64,000 nt of DNA from an aff. Roholtiella sp. LEGE 12411 (GTDB taxonomy: Bacteria; Cyanobacteriota; Cyanobacteriia; Cyanobacteriales; Nostocaceae). The stretch is taken from contig NZ_JADEXR010000005.1 in the NCBI RefSeq assembly GCF_015206995.1, positions 1-64,000 of the forward strand, read 5' to 3'. The notes beneath the pieces were generated by a model. It was not told where the DNA came from. It did no database searches and worked only from the letters and a program-made list of their open reading frames with translations. Both the position numbers and the translations under genes were made by a program. The first letter of the stretch is position 1; the number at the start of each line of letters is the position of its first letter. Below, in pieces: positions 36,779-44,872 of the stretch.

Positions 36779-37657
36779 TTAATCTTCCTGATTAGATTGA
36801 GGTAAAGAAATATTTCCTAAGTAATTCACTAAATCACTTTGATTGGAGAAATCCAACAGCGCCTCAGCTAACTCTTCTAGTTGAGTAATAGATAATGTCC
36901 GAATCTGCTGTTCTATATCCGCCTCAATTGCACCAAACCGACGTGTTAACTGACGCAGAATCAGTTGTAGTGCCTCCTGTTTCTTTCCTCGTTCTTCTCC
37001 TTGTTGCAACCCCTGTTGCAATCCCTTTTGCAGAATGTCTTGGTAAATTACAGACTCTTGCATAATTTCCTCTCTAAACAGCTGTTTAATCAAATTTTTG
37101 TCAAACCGCAAACCAGCTAAAACCTGTACGCAAGCTGATATATTCTGTCGCTCGTCTGTTTCCTCAATCATATCCACACTAGCAGCGACTTGCTCTAGTA
37201 AAGCTTGGGGTGAGTTGGTTTGAGTCAATGTCGCTAGTGGTAAGAGTGCAGGGTTAGCTAGCAGTGGTGTGGGATCTTCTTCCCATAAACGAATCACTCG
37301 ATACGAGTGTCTGGTTTTCTTGTCTACATACTGAGTATTAAAAACAATTTCTGAGGAGGTGGGTTGTAAGAAAATCAACACCTGCTCAATATCACACCAG
37401 TATTCTCGCTTTAATCTGGTGTAGTAATCCAGCATCCGAAAATCAAGTGGGGTTTTGGATTTGGGTGTAGTTTGAAACTCTAAATGCAAGATTTGATTGG
37501 CGATTTGCAGGAACGTCACCGAATCAGCGCGAATAGGTTCGAGGTTGAGTTCGGTTTTGAGCACTTGGATATCTGAGGTGTTAATTGAGAGTAACCATCT
37601 GGCAAAATCGGCTGGGTAGTTTTCGGCTAGGTATTTGCAGGTGTTATCGTAACTCAA
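36779..37657 (-). CDS. Rpn family recombination-promoting nuclease (PD-(D/E)XK, DUF4351)
   Basis: A 292-residue protein starting at TTG (LSYDNTCKYLAENYPADF; no ATG is available at the aligned position). The nuclease core includes IRADSVTFL and the E-x-Q-type strand LHLEFQTTPKS, followed by LDYYTRLKREY. A DUF4351-like helical tail closes it (QLTRRFGAIEADIEQQI). Rpn proteins cleave DNA and promote RecA-independent recombination; cyanobacteria carry many copies. It lies immediately after the MacB-type permease in the opposite orientation, marking the left side of the accessory block. Confidence 0.82.
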   Translation of the reverse strand: MSYDNTCKYLAENYPADFARWLLSINTSDIQVLKTELNLEPIRADSVTFLQIANQILHLEFQTTPKSKTPLDFRMLDYYTRLKREYWCDIEQVLIFLQPTSSEIVFNTQYVDKKTRHSYRVIRLWEEDPTPLLANPALLPLATLTQTNSPQALLEQVAASVDMIEETDERQNISACVQVLAGLRFDKNLIKQLFREEIMQESVIYQDILQKGLQQGLQQGEERGKKQEALQLILRQLTRRFGAIEADIEQQIRTLSITQLEELAEALLDFSNQSDLVNYLGNISLPQSNQED

Positions 37658-37752
37658 GGGCGATGTGTGATTAGTAGTGTATTATACTACTTTACTACTG
37701 AAGCGATGCTGACGACAGGCGTAGATGCAGCAAGTTTATTTTGTCGTGACCA

Positions 37753-37836
37753 ACATTACGACATTAAAGACAAACATTACAACGTTGGTCATCAACATTA
37801 CAACATTAAGGACAAATATTACAACATTGGTCACTA
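37753..37836. repeat. Four 21-bp tandem repeats in alternating pairs
   Basis: Units start at 37753, 37774, 37795 and 37816. Units 1 and 3 read ACATTACRACATTAARGACA(A), while units 2 and 4 carry TTGGTCA instead, giving a 42-bp higher-order period. A partial fifth unit (ACATTGCGC) follows. The array fills the space between the divergent Rpn and CHAT genes, where it could act as a set of protein-binding sites. Confidence 0.85.
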
Positions 37837-37899
37837 ACATTGCGCTAATCGGCAACAAGCCATAATAAAAAAGGTGTTACATGATACTTGCACCTGACT

Positions 37900-40800
37900 A
37901 TGAACGAACAGCGCCTACAGGTTTATTGCCAGCTGATCAAAAGCCTGCTAGATTGCCCTAATGGTGAAGAACCGGAGATATTAGCGGCTAATACAGAATT
38001 GCTTGATGCTGGTTTTTTAAAGGTTTTAGCAGTAGTAGCAGAGCATTTTGCAGAGCAGGGAGAAGAAAATACTGCAAACTGGTTGAGAAACCTAGCAACA
38101 CAACTCACGCTGGAAATTACCCCCATCAGCCCAGAAGATATAGAAACTAACGGGCAATTTTTACAAGAAATACTGCAAGCAACAGCAGAAAGCAACGGTG
38201 ATGCTCAAGTAATTTACCCATTACTGGCGGCAAATACCGATAAACTAGATCATATTTTTGCGGAATTATTGCGCCGTTGGGCAATAAATACCCTAGCAAA
38301 CATGGAACACGATACAGCAATATACATTGTCGCAGTAATTGTTGTATTGAGTAATTTAATTAAGCAGTTCCCTTTGGGTAGTAAAGCCAGCAACATAGAA
38401 ATTGCGATCGCTGGCTACGAAATTGCCCTAAATGTTTGCACCCGCAGCACTTTTCCCCAAAAATGGGCAGCATTACAAAATGATCTGGGGGCTGCTTACC
38501 GTCACAGAATACTAGGAGAGCGAGCCGAGAATATTGAAAAGGCGATCGCTGCTTATACTACCGCCCTTGAAGTCAGAACCCGCAAAGGCTTTCCCCAAGA
38601 TTGGGCAGATACGCAAAATAATCTGGGGCTTGCTTACGGTGACAGAATAATAGGAGAGCGAGCCGAGAATATTGAAATGGCAATTGCTGCTTATACCGCC
38701 GCACTTGAAGTATACAGCCACAGTGCCTCTCCCCAATATTGGGCAAGTACGCAAAATAATCTGGGGATTGCTTACAGTGACAGAATACAAGGAGAGCAAG
38801 CCAAGAATATTGAAAAGGCGATCGCTGCTTATACTACCGCCCTTGAAGTTAGAACCCGCAGCGCCTTTCCTCAACAATGGGCAGATACACAAAATAATCT
38901 AGGGGCTGCTTACTCTGTCAGAATACTAGGAGAGCGAGCCGAGAATATTGAAATGGCGATTGCTACTTATACTGCCATACTTGAAGTATACACCCGCAGT
39001 ACTTTTCCCAAAGATTGGGCAGATACGCAACATAATCTTGGGTATGCTTACTCTGTCAGAATATTGGGAGAGCAAGCCGAGAATTTGGAAATGGCGATCG
39101 CTGCTTATACTACTGCCCTTGAAGTCAGAACCCGCAAAGCCTATCCCCAAGATTGGGCAGGTACGCAAAATAATTTGGGGGAAGCTTACCGTAACAGAAT
39201 ATTAGGAGAACGAGCCGAAAATTTGGAAAAGGCGATCGCTGCTTATACTGGCGCACTCGAAGTTTACACACGTAGTACTTTTCCTCAAAATTGGGCAGGT
39301 ACGCAAAATAATTTGGGGGAAGCTTACCGTAACAGAATACTAGGAGAACGAGCCGAGAATCTGGAAAAGGCGATCGCTGCTTATACTGCCGCACTCGAAG
39401 TTAGAACACGCAATGCTTTTCCTGTCGATTGGGCAGTTACGCAAAATAATCTGGGGATTGCTTACCGTAACAGAATATTAGGAGAACGAGCCGAGAATCT
39501 GGAAAAGGCGATCGCTGCTTATACTGCCGCACTCGAAATTAAAACCCGCAATACCTTTCCCCAAGATCATGCAGAAACTTTGTTAAATCTCGGCATTTTA
39601 TACCAAGGTGAAAAACAATTTAACTCAGCCTATAATACCTTTATCTCTGCCATTGCTACTGTCGAAGGTTTGCGGAGTGACATTGTTTCTGGCGAAGAAG
39701 CCAAACGTAAACAAGCAGAAGAATGGAATCAGCTTTATAGACTTATGGTGGAAGTTTGCCTAGAATTGGGCAGAGACACTGAAGCCATAGAATATATTGA
39801 ACGCAGCAAAAACCGCAATTTAGTAGAACTTATTCTCAACCGTGACAGCAGAACTATTTTCCCTCCAGGAGTTGTCACTCAACTAGAAAAACTTCGAGAC
39901 GAAATAGTTAGTAGTCAGTATCAACTCCAAAATGGCAAAGCCGAAAATCCAACAGACTTAGCCCAACATCTTCAACAATTGCGACAGCACCGCCAAGAAT
40001 TACAAGACAGCTATCTACCTGTTGGTTCTAGCTTTAAATTTGAGCAATTCCAAAAAACTTTAGAGAAAGGCACTGCAATTATAGAATGGTACATCACTAC
40101 AGATAGAGTTCTCACTTTTATTATCCAACCTAATGGGCAAGAATTAACCTTTTGGCAATCACAACCAGAAGACTTTAATGCCTTAATTAATTGGATAAAT
40201 AAATATCTAAGTGACTACTACAACCAGCAAGACCAATCTAAAATTCAATGGCAGAATCAGCTAGATGAACGGCTAAGAAAATTAGCAGAAATTCTGCATT
40301 TTGAGGAAATATTAACCCCATTATCCAAAGAATACAACAGATTAATCTTAATTCCCCACCGCTTTTTGCACCTGTTTCCTCTCCATGCTTTATCTGTCAA
40401 GGAATCATACCTAATTGACTTATTCCCCAACGGCGTAGGCTATGCACCTAGTTGTCAACTCCTGCAACAAGTGCAACTGCGTCAACGTCCTGACTTTCAA
40501 TCTTTCTTTGCTATTCAAAACCCCACAGAAGACCTTTTTTATGCAGACGTAGAAATAGAAAGTATTCAGCATTATTTTCCGATTGCAAAAACGACAGTAT
40601 TGCGTGGAAAAGATGCTGATAGGAATGCTTTAGATGCAAAAATAGCAAATCTAGCAGAAGTAAATTGTCTTCATTTTTCGTGTCACGGTTTTTTTAGTCC
40701 GAACACCCCTGCTAATTCTTGTCTACTTTTAAATGGTGCAATTGTTAATAAAAAACTTGATCTCAATAAATGCTTAACTTTGAGTGATTTATTCAATAAA

Positions 40801-41259
40801 GATTTTAATCTCGATCAATGCCGTCTCGTTATTCTTTCTGCATGTGAAACTGGTATGATCGACTTTGACAATATCAGCGATGAATATATTGGCTTACCTA
40901 GTGGATTTCTTTATGCAGGAAGTTCAAGTGTAGTCAGTAGTCTTTGGACAGTTGATGATGTTTCCACAGCATTTTTATTTATTAAATTCTATGAAAACTT
41001 GCAAAACTACCCAGAATTAAAACAGGGAGATATAGCAGTTGCTTTAAATAAAGCTCTAATTTGGTTAAGAAACCTTACCAGTGAACAAGGAGAACAGCTT
41101 TTACAGCAAATTCAGCCCTATATTGATGTTATGTTTCAAGGACAAAATGACATTCTTAAAGAATTATTTATTGAAGGGGCAAAAACTAAACTTAAATCTA
41201 ATGCACAACCCTTTGCTAATCCTTTTTATTGGGCAGCTTTTACAGCTATTGGTTATTAG
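37900..41259 (+). CDS. TPR-CHAT caspase-like peptidase
   Basis: About 1119 residues from the ATG at 37900. An N-terminal helical domain (about 1-160), common to Nostoc CHAT proteins, is followed by nine tandem 46-residue TPR-type repeats (about 170-585) of consensus GERAENLEKAIAAYT...YRNRIL. A linker helix region leads to a C-terminal CHAT domain (about 760-1119). The caspase-like dyad is visible: His929 in FSCHGFF and Cys982 in LSACETG. CHAT peptidases act in programmed cell death and phage defence (separin/caspase clan). The last 14 bases overlap the stop region of the convergent small gene. Confidence 0.93.
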   Translation: MNEQRLQVYCQLIKSLLDCPNGEEPEILAANTELLDAGFLKVLAVVAEHFAEQGEENTANWLRNLATQLTLEITPISPEDIETNGQFLQEILQATAESNGDAQVIYPLLAANTDKLDHIFAELLRRWAINTLANMEHDTAIYIVAVIVVLSNLIKQFPLGSKASNIEIAIAGYEIALNVCTRSTFPQKWAALQNDLGAAYRHRILGERAENIEKAIAAYTTALEVRTRKGFPQDWADTQNNLGLAYGDRIIGERAENIEMAIAAYTAALEVYSHSASPQYWASTQNNLGIAYSDRIQGEQAKNIEKAIAAYTTALEVRTRSAFPQQWADTQNNLGAAYSVRILGERAENIEMAIATYTAILEVYTRSTFPKDWADTQHNLGYAYSVRILGEQAENLEMAIAAYTTALEVRTRKAYPQDWAGTQNNLGEAYRNRILGERAENLEKAIAAYTGALEVYTRSTFPQNWAGTQNNLGEAYRNRILGERAENLEKAIAAYTAALEVRTRNAFPVDWAVTQNNLGIAYRNRILGERAENLEKAIAAYTAALEIKTRNTFPQDHAETLLNLGILYQGEKQFNSAYNTFISAIATVEGLRSDIVSGEEAKRKQAEEWNQLYRLMVEVCLELGRDTEAIEYIERSKNRNLVELILNRDSRTIFPPGVVTQLEKLRDEIVSSQYQLQNGKAENPTDLAQHLQQLRQHRQELQDSYLPVGSSFKFEQFQKTLEKGTAIIEWYITTDRVLTFIIQPNGQELTFWQSQPEDFNALINWINKYLSDYYNQQDQSKIQWQNQLDERLRKLAEILHFEEILTPLSKEYNRLILIPHRFLHLFPLHALSVKESYLIDLFPNGVGYAPSCQLLQQVQLRQRPDFQSFFAIQNPTEDLFYADVEIESIQHYFPIAKTTVLRGKDADRNALDAKIANLAEVNCLHFSCHGFFSPNTPANSCLLLNGAIVNKKLDLNKCLTLSDLFNKDFNLDQCRLVILSACETGMIDFDNISDEYIGLPSGFLYAGSSSVVSSLWTVDDVSTAFLFIKFYENLQNYPELKQGDIAVALNKALIWLRNLTSEQGEQLLQQIQPYIDVMFQGQNDILKELFIEGAKTKLKSNAQPFANPFYWAAFTAIGY
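38377..39606 (+). repeat. Nine 138-bp repeats encoding the TPR array
   Basis: The period is 138 bp (46 codons), measured for example between GGAGAG words at 38515 and 38653. Central units are nearly identical at the DNA level (units 6-8 share long exact runs), while the first and last are diverged, as expected for expansion and contraction by recombination. Confidence 0.85.
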
Positions 41260-41641
41260 AATTAGATGAATTAGAATTACACCATGTTTTGACACCTTTT
41301 TTAGTTAAATAAATAACAACAGGTGTAGCAATAGCTTGTGGAATTTGACCTGTAGCCGTTAAACTACCGACAGCAACAGTTAATAGTCCAGTCATTAAAT
41401 CATCAATAAATGTTTCATCACAAATAATATGACGGAACTTTTGCGCTAACTCATCTAAAATCGGGTGTGATTTAGTAATATAAATATTATATTTAGGAGC
41501 AAGTAAATTTACAGCTTTAGCTAAATCTCCATCAGATGCTTCTATGATTTTAACTGCATAGAGAGCATCATCTAATCCTGCAAATTTATCACGATATTCG
41601 GCAATTTCTTCTGAAGTAAGGATAATAGAGTCAGTAGTCAT
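41246..41641 (-). CDS. Small CHAT-associated protein with hydrophobic C-terminus
   Basis: About 131 residues from M8 of the longer frame (MTTDSIILTSEEIAEYRD). Residues about 10-50 are helical and acidic (DDALYAVKIIEASDGDLAKAV). After a basic/charged middle, the segment LLTVAVGSLTATGQ...IATPVVIYLTKKGVKTWC is hydrophobic and ends in a basic-Cys tail. I recall related short proteins next to CHAT genes in Nostocales, with no known role. Its gene is tail to tail with the CHAT gene, overlapping 14 bp. It could be a substrate, inhibitor or effector; this is inference. Confidence 0.6.
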   Translation of the reverse strand: MTTDSIILTSEEIAEYRDKFAGLDDALYAVKIIEASDGDLAKAVNLLAPKYNIYITKSHPILDELAQKFRHIICDETFIDDLMTGLLTVAVGSLTATGQIPQAIATPVVIYLTKKGVKTWCNSNSSNSNNQ

Positions 41642-41812
41642 ATTTTTTAAAATGATATTCACCGTTTTCCAAACTTACCATAATGTAGGTATGAGTGCAA
41701 TCTTAGTAATTTACCTATTAGATTGGCTAATTATCAAACCTCCTCTAAAGTAGGTTCCTAATTTTTTCCTAATTGGTATAATTATGTGTATATTTACTTG
41801 CTCGGAGAGACT

Positions 41813-41992
41813 ATGCAAAGAAAAGACATGATGACAGAACAGTTACAAAACTTGATCCGTAACATAGTAGATGAATACTTCAGTGATCCTGATGAGGGAA
41901 ACAAAGTTAAAGAGTCGTTCAAGCAAAGTTTATTAGAAATACGGCACAACCGACTAGAAGGAAGACACTATTCCACCATTAGAGGTGTATAA
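41813..41992 (+). CDS. Small charged protein, function unknown
   Basis: About 59 residues from the ATG at 41813, which has GGAGAG six bases upstream. The protein is helical and charged (MQRKDMMTEQLQNLIRNIVD...NKVKESFKQSLLEIRHN) with a basic end (RLEGRHYSTIRGV). There is no membrane segment. It has the size and style of an antitoxin or small regulator, but no toxin neighbour or motif supports that. It sits at the right end of the accessory block before the export ATPase gene. Confidence 0.45.
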   Translation: MQRKDMMTEQLQNLIRNIVDEYFSDPDEGNKVKESFKQSLLEIRHNRLEGRHYSTIRGV

Positions 41993-42036
41993 AAGGTATG
42001 GGCTAGAGTATTAAATAAGTTACAAGGACAAGGAAG

Positions 42037-42059
42037 ACAAGAAAGAAAGAAAGAAAGAA
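42037..42059. repeat. GAAA tetranucleotide repeat
   Basis: Four or five AGAAAGAAAGAAAGAA units lie about 35 bp before the ATPase gene. A simple-sequence tract in a leader can vary in length by slippage. Confidence 0.7.
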
Positions 42060-42090
42060 TTAATAACTAATAAATAACAACCAAATTTTT

Positions 42091-42855
42091 ATGACAAAAA
42101 CTCTATCAATTACCGACTCCGATTTTTCTAATCCAGCCCATAAATCAGAAATCATTCGTCTAGAAAATATTTTTAAGGTTTATGGCAGTGGTGAAACCGA
42201 AGTAAAAGCGCTCAATGATGTAAATCTGGTTATAGAACAGGGCGAATATTGTGCAATTATGGGGCCATCTGGTTCTGGGAAATCCACAGCTATGAATATT
42301 ATCGGCTGTCTGGATCGCCCGACTTCAGGACATTATTACTTAGATAACCTGGATGTGGCGCAAATGAAGGATGGAGCCTTAGCACACATCCGTAACAAAA
42401 AGTTAGGGTTTGTATTCCAACAATTCCATTTATTGCCCCAACTGTCAGCCCTAGAAAATGTGATGCTGCCGATGGTGTATGCTAATGTGAACCCTAGCGA
42501 AAGACGCGATCGCTCTGTGGAAGCACTGACACGAGTAGGTTTAGCAAATCGCCTCAACAACAAACCAACTCAACTTTCAGGTGGACAACAGCAAAGAGTA
42601 GCGATCGCACGTGCCATTGTCAACCGTCCTGTTGTACTTTTAGCTGATGAACCCACTGGCGCACTTGATTCGCGTACAACCCAAGAAGTATTGGATATTT
42701 TTAGCGAACTAAATACCAGCGGAATCACAGTTGTCATGGTAACTCATGAGCCAGATGTTGCCCGTCAAACCCGGCGCATTGTTTGGTTTCGTGATGGTAA
42801 AGTGATACACTCCAACCTGACTCCAGGCGATTTAAATCACCTTGCTGTGTCATAA
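42091..42855 (+). CDS. MacB/LolD-type ABC transporter ATP-binding protein
   Basis: A 254-residue ATPase with complete motifs: Walker [10 protein letters not shown]-loop FVFQQFHLL, signature [14 protein letters not shown], Walker [14 protein letters not shown] and the H-switch VMVTHEPD. It belongs to the MacB/LolD/FtsE branch that works with four-helix FtsX-like permeases. The obvious partners are the adaptor and permease genes at 34070-36760, now separated from it by the Rpn/CHAT block. Confidence 0.92.
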   Translation: MTKTLSITDSDFSNPAHKSEIIRLENIFKVYGSGETEVKALNDVNLVIEQGEYCAIMGPSGSGKSTAMNIIGCLDRPTSGHYYLDNLDVAQMKDGALAHIRNKKLGFVFQQFHLLPQLSALENVMLPMVYANVNPSERRDRSVEALTRVGLANRLNNKPTQLSGGQQQRVAIARAIVNRPVVLLADEPTGALDSRTTQEVLDIFSELNTSGITVVMVTHEPDVARQTRRIVWFRDGKVIHSNLTPGDLNHLAVS

Positions 42856-42861
42856 GTAAGG

Positions 42862-42913
42862 GCACGGCATAAGTTAAATTAGCTGATGAACCAAAAGATT
42901 GCCGCTGCCGTGC
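42862..42913. terminator. Possible shared terminator stem
   Basis: GCACGGCA and TGCCGTGC can pair (8 bp) across a 36-nt loop, between the convergent ATPase and helical carotenoid protein genes. The U-tract is weak, so it is tentative. Confidence 0.3.
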
Positions 42914-42966
42914 TTCTACCACTTTAATATCTTCAGGTATGTGTTATTAATGCAGATTTGAATTAA

Positions 42967-43497
42967 TTACAGACTTGATGTTTTACCAGTTTGGGCTTGC
43001 GTCTCAATCGGCTTGACATCGGTGTAGCCCATTTCTCCAACAATTGTCCGCAGCACCGACATTTGTTCTTCAAAATCTAGTCCTTCAACTTGGGAAAGCA
43101 AATCATTAATTGCTTTAATTGGCTCGTAGTTGTTCGGCATTCCAACTACTGTATCCCCCATCGCTACTGCCCAAGCATACCAAACTAACAGCTGGTTGTT
43201 TTCTTTGATCGCACCATAGGCACGAGAGTACTCTGTATCCTTGCGGTTTACTATATCTCGCATAATTTCTAGTTGCTGCTCATCTGACAATTTCAAATAG
43301 TCTCCTAGCAGAATTGGTGCTAATTCTGGTTCAGCAGCAGCGGGAGCAGCAGGAGTAATCGAGTTACCCATTTTTTTATAAACTAAATACAGCCAGCCTA
43401 ATTTAGCATCAGTATCTAATCTATTAAAAGCATCTACTGCGCTTTGAGTTTCATTGCTCTGAGCTTGAGAAATAGTTTTATCGTAACTTGCAGCCAT
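42967..43497 (-). CDS. Helical carotenoid protein (OCP N-terminal domain homologue)
   Basis: A 176-residue all-helical protein matching the N-terminal domain of the orange carotenoid protein: VDAFNRLDTDAKLGWLYLVYKKMGNSITPAAP, then EQQLEIMRDIVNRKDTEYSRAY, then the second four-helix bundle ending VLRTIVGEMGYTD. Conserved aromatic residues (for example in LGWLYLVY and LVWYAWA) line the carotenoid site. HCPs bind a ketocarotenoid and, depending on clade, quench phycobilisomes or singlet oxygen. A CTDH gene lies 2.6 kb downstream. The HCP1-4 clade cannot be fixed by eye. Confidence 0.92.
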   Translation of the reverse strand: MAASYDKTISQAQSNETQSAVDAFNRLDTDAKLGWLYLVYKKMGNSITPAAPAAAEPELAPILLGDYLKLSDEQQLEIMRDIVNRKDTEYSRAYGAIKENNQLLVWYAWAVAMGDTVVGMPNNYEPIKAINDLLSQVEGLDFEEQMSVLRTIVGEMGYTDVKPIETQAQTGKTSSL

Positions 43498-43720
43498 AAT
43501 TTGTCTCCAAGGTCATTTAATAGGCCAAACTAAGGCTTACCAAAGTTTGAGAAACAAATTCTACTTCCAAAAGAAAGAGTTTTATTAAATAAATATTCCT
43601 TTCTTGATCTACCTTTTAATAGAGGTAAAAATATCTCCCCAGGGAGCAAGTAACTAACGAATAACCTTGGTACAATTGCCCCAACAATTAAAATGTTACT
43701 TAATTACCAAGGTGTTAGTT

Positions 43721-44095
43721 ATGCCTGATGAAATAAAACCAAATGTTAATGAAGCCCCTACCCATGACGCACAATTAGCTGCTGATAGCATAGCTAGTGG
43801 TGAAGAGAAAGCGCCAACTGTTGATTTTGACGCTGATTATGCAGTTGCACAACAATTCAGCGTTAGTGAAATTGACCGCACAGGCGAAGGTGCAGCAGCC
43901 GCTGAAGCAGTAACTGCACCTAAATATAATGTTTCTACAGTAGAAGAAACCAAGACCATAACACAGCAAACAGGTAATCCTGACGATTTTTTAGAAGCAG
44001 CTAAAGAACTTGGAGGTTCTCAAACTGAAGGTGTAAGTAACGTCACCGATGATTTAGTGCAAAAAGCATTGGAAAAAGGTGAGCGAAAAAATTAA
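43721..44095 (+). CDS. Acidic conserved hypothetical protein
   Basis: About 124 residues from the ATG at 43721 (MPDEIKPNVNEAPTHDAQLA). The 18 codons upstream in the same frame include non-homologous sequence, so this start is preferred. The protein is acidic, Ala/Glu-rich and probably flexible, with no membrane segment and no recognised domain. It is divergent from the helical carotenoid protein gene and ends before a strong terminator. Confidence 0.6.
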   Translation: MPDEIKPNVNEAPTHDAQLAADSIASGEEKAPTVDFDADYAVAQQFSVSEIDRTGEGAAAAEAVTAPKYNVSTVEETKTITQQTGNPDDFLEAAKELGGSQTEGVSNVTDDLVQKALEKGERKN

Positions 44096-44137
44096 TGTCT
44101 ATATTGGACACGAAATAAATTATTTCAAAAAATATTT

Positions 44138-44175
44138 AGCCTGTTCTTAAGTTCAGAACAGGCTTTGTTGTGTTA
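44138..44175 (+). terminator. Rho-independent-type terminator
   Basis: The perfect 10-bp stem AGCCTGTTCT / AGAACAGGCT with a 7-nt loop is followed by TTGTTGTGTT, about 43 bp after the stop of the acidic hypothetical gene. Confidence 0.7.
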
Positions 44176-44236
44176 GCCTCCTTTTTCAGGATGAAGGTAG
44201 TTTAAAAATGTTTGTGACAGCTATTTTTTTGAGCAT

Positions 44237-44872
44237 TTAACAACTTTTGATTACTTCTATAAGTTCACTAGGTTGGCGGATCAAAAAATTTGGATTTTGG
44301 TTGGCTAGGACTTTTAGAGAATTAAATCCCCAAGTCACTGCAATCACCTTAATGTTTGCTTTTTTTGACGCTTCAATATCTCTGGTTTCATCTCCAACAT
44401 AAATAACTTCTTCAGGCTTGAGTTGTTTTTGCCTTAGTACATTATTAATTATTGTTGTTTTCCCAAAAATTGTAATCCCAGAGTATATAAAGTCAAATAG
44501 ATGATCTAAATTATTAATAGTGAGAAATTGAATAACATTTTCCTGAGAATTAGAAGTAATAATTCCCAGCTTATATCCTTCAGTTTGGAGTTCTATTAAA
44601 GCTTCTTGAATTCCAGGAATAGGTTTTAATTCCGGGATTTTGTTTTTTAATTCTGCTTTCACCTTTTTAACTAAAAAAGGTATTTTAAACAAAGAAACTC
44701 CTGAGTACTTAATAATTTCCCTTGATGTTAAATTTTTAAGGAAACCTAATTGCTCTGGAGTAATTTGTTTATAACCAAAGTCCACAGCTAAACGATTAGC
44801 AATACTTACAAGAGCATCTACTGTATCGGCGATTGTGCCATCAAAATCAAAAATAATTACTTTCTGGGTCAT
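44237..44872 (-). CDS. HAD-superfamily phosphatase (phosphoglycolate phosphatase-like)
   Basis: About 211 residues from M8 of the longer frame (MTQKVIIFDFDGTIADT). HAD motif I DFDGTIADT, motif II GIITSN, motif III Lys in the FGKTT region and motif IV YVGDETRDIEASKKA are all present, with a C1 helical cap (about 15-85). The substrate is not readable, though the overall form resembles phosphoglycolate phosphatases. The start lies inside the last codons of queG (26-base overlap), so the two are probably co-translated. Confidence 0.88.
   Translation of the reverse strand: MTQKVIIFDFDGTIADTVDALVSIANRLAVDFGYKQITPEQLGFLKNLTSREIIKYSGVSLFKIPFLVKKVKAELKNKIPELKPIPGIQEALIELQTEGYKLGIITSNSQENVIQFLTINNLDHLFDFIYSGITIFGKTTIINNVLRQKQLKPEEVIYVGDETRDIEASKKANIKVIAVTWGFNSLKVLANQNPNFLIRQPSELIEVIKSC

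Noticed and set aside
37753-37836. CRISPR array
   Set aside because: Units are contiguous 21-mers without unique spacers and no cas genes are nearby.
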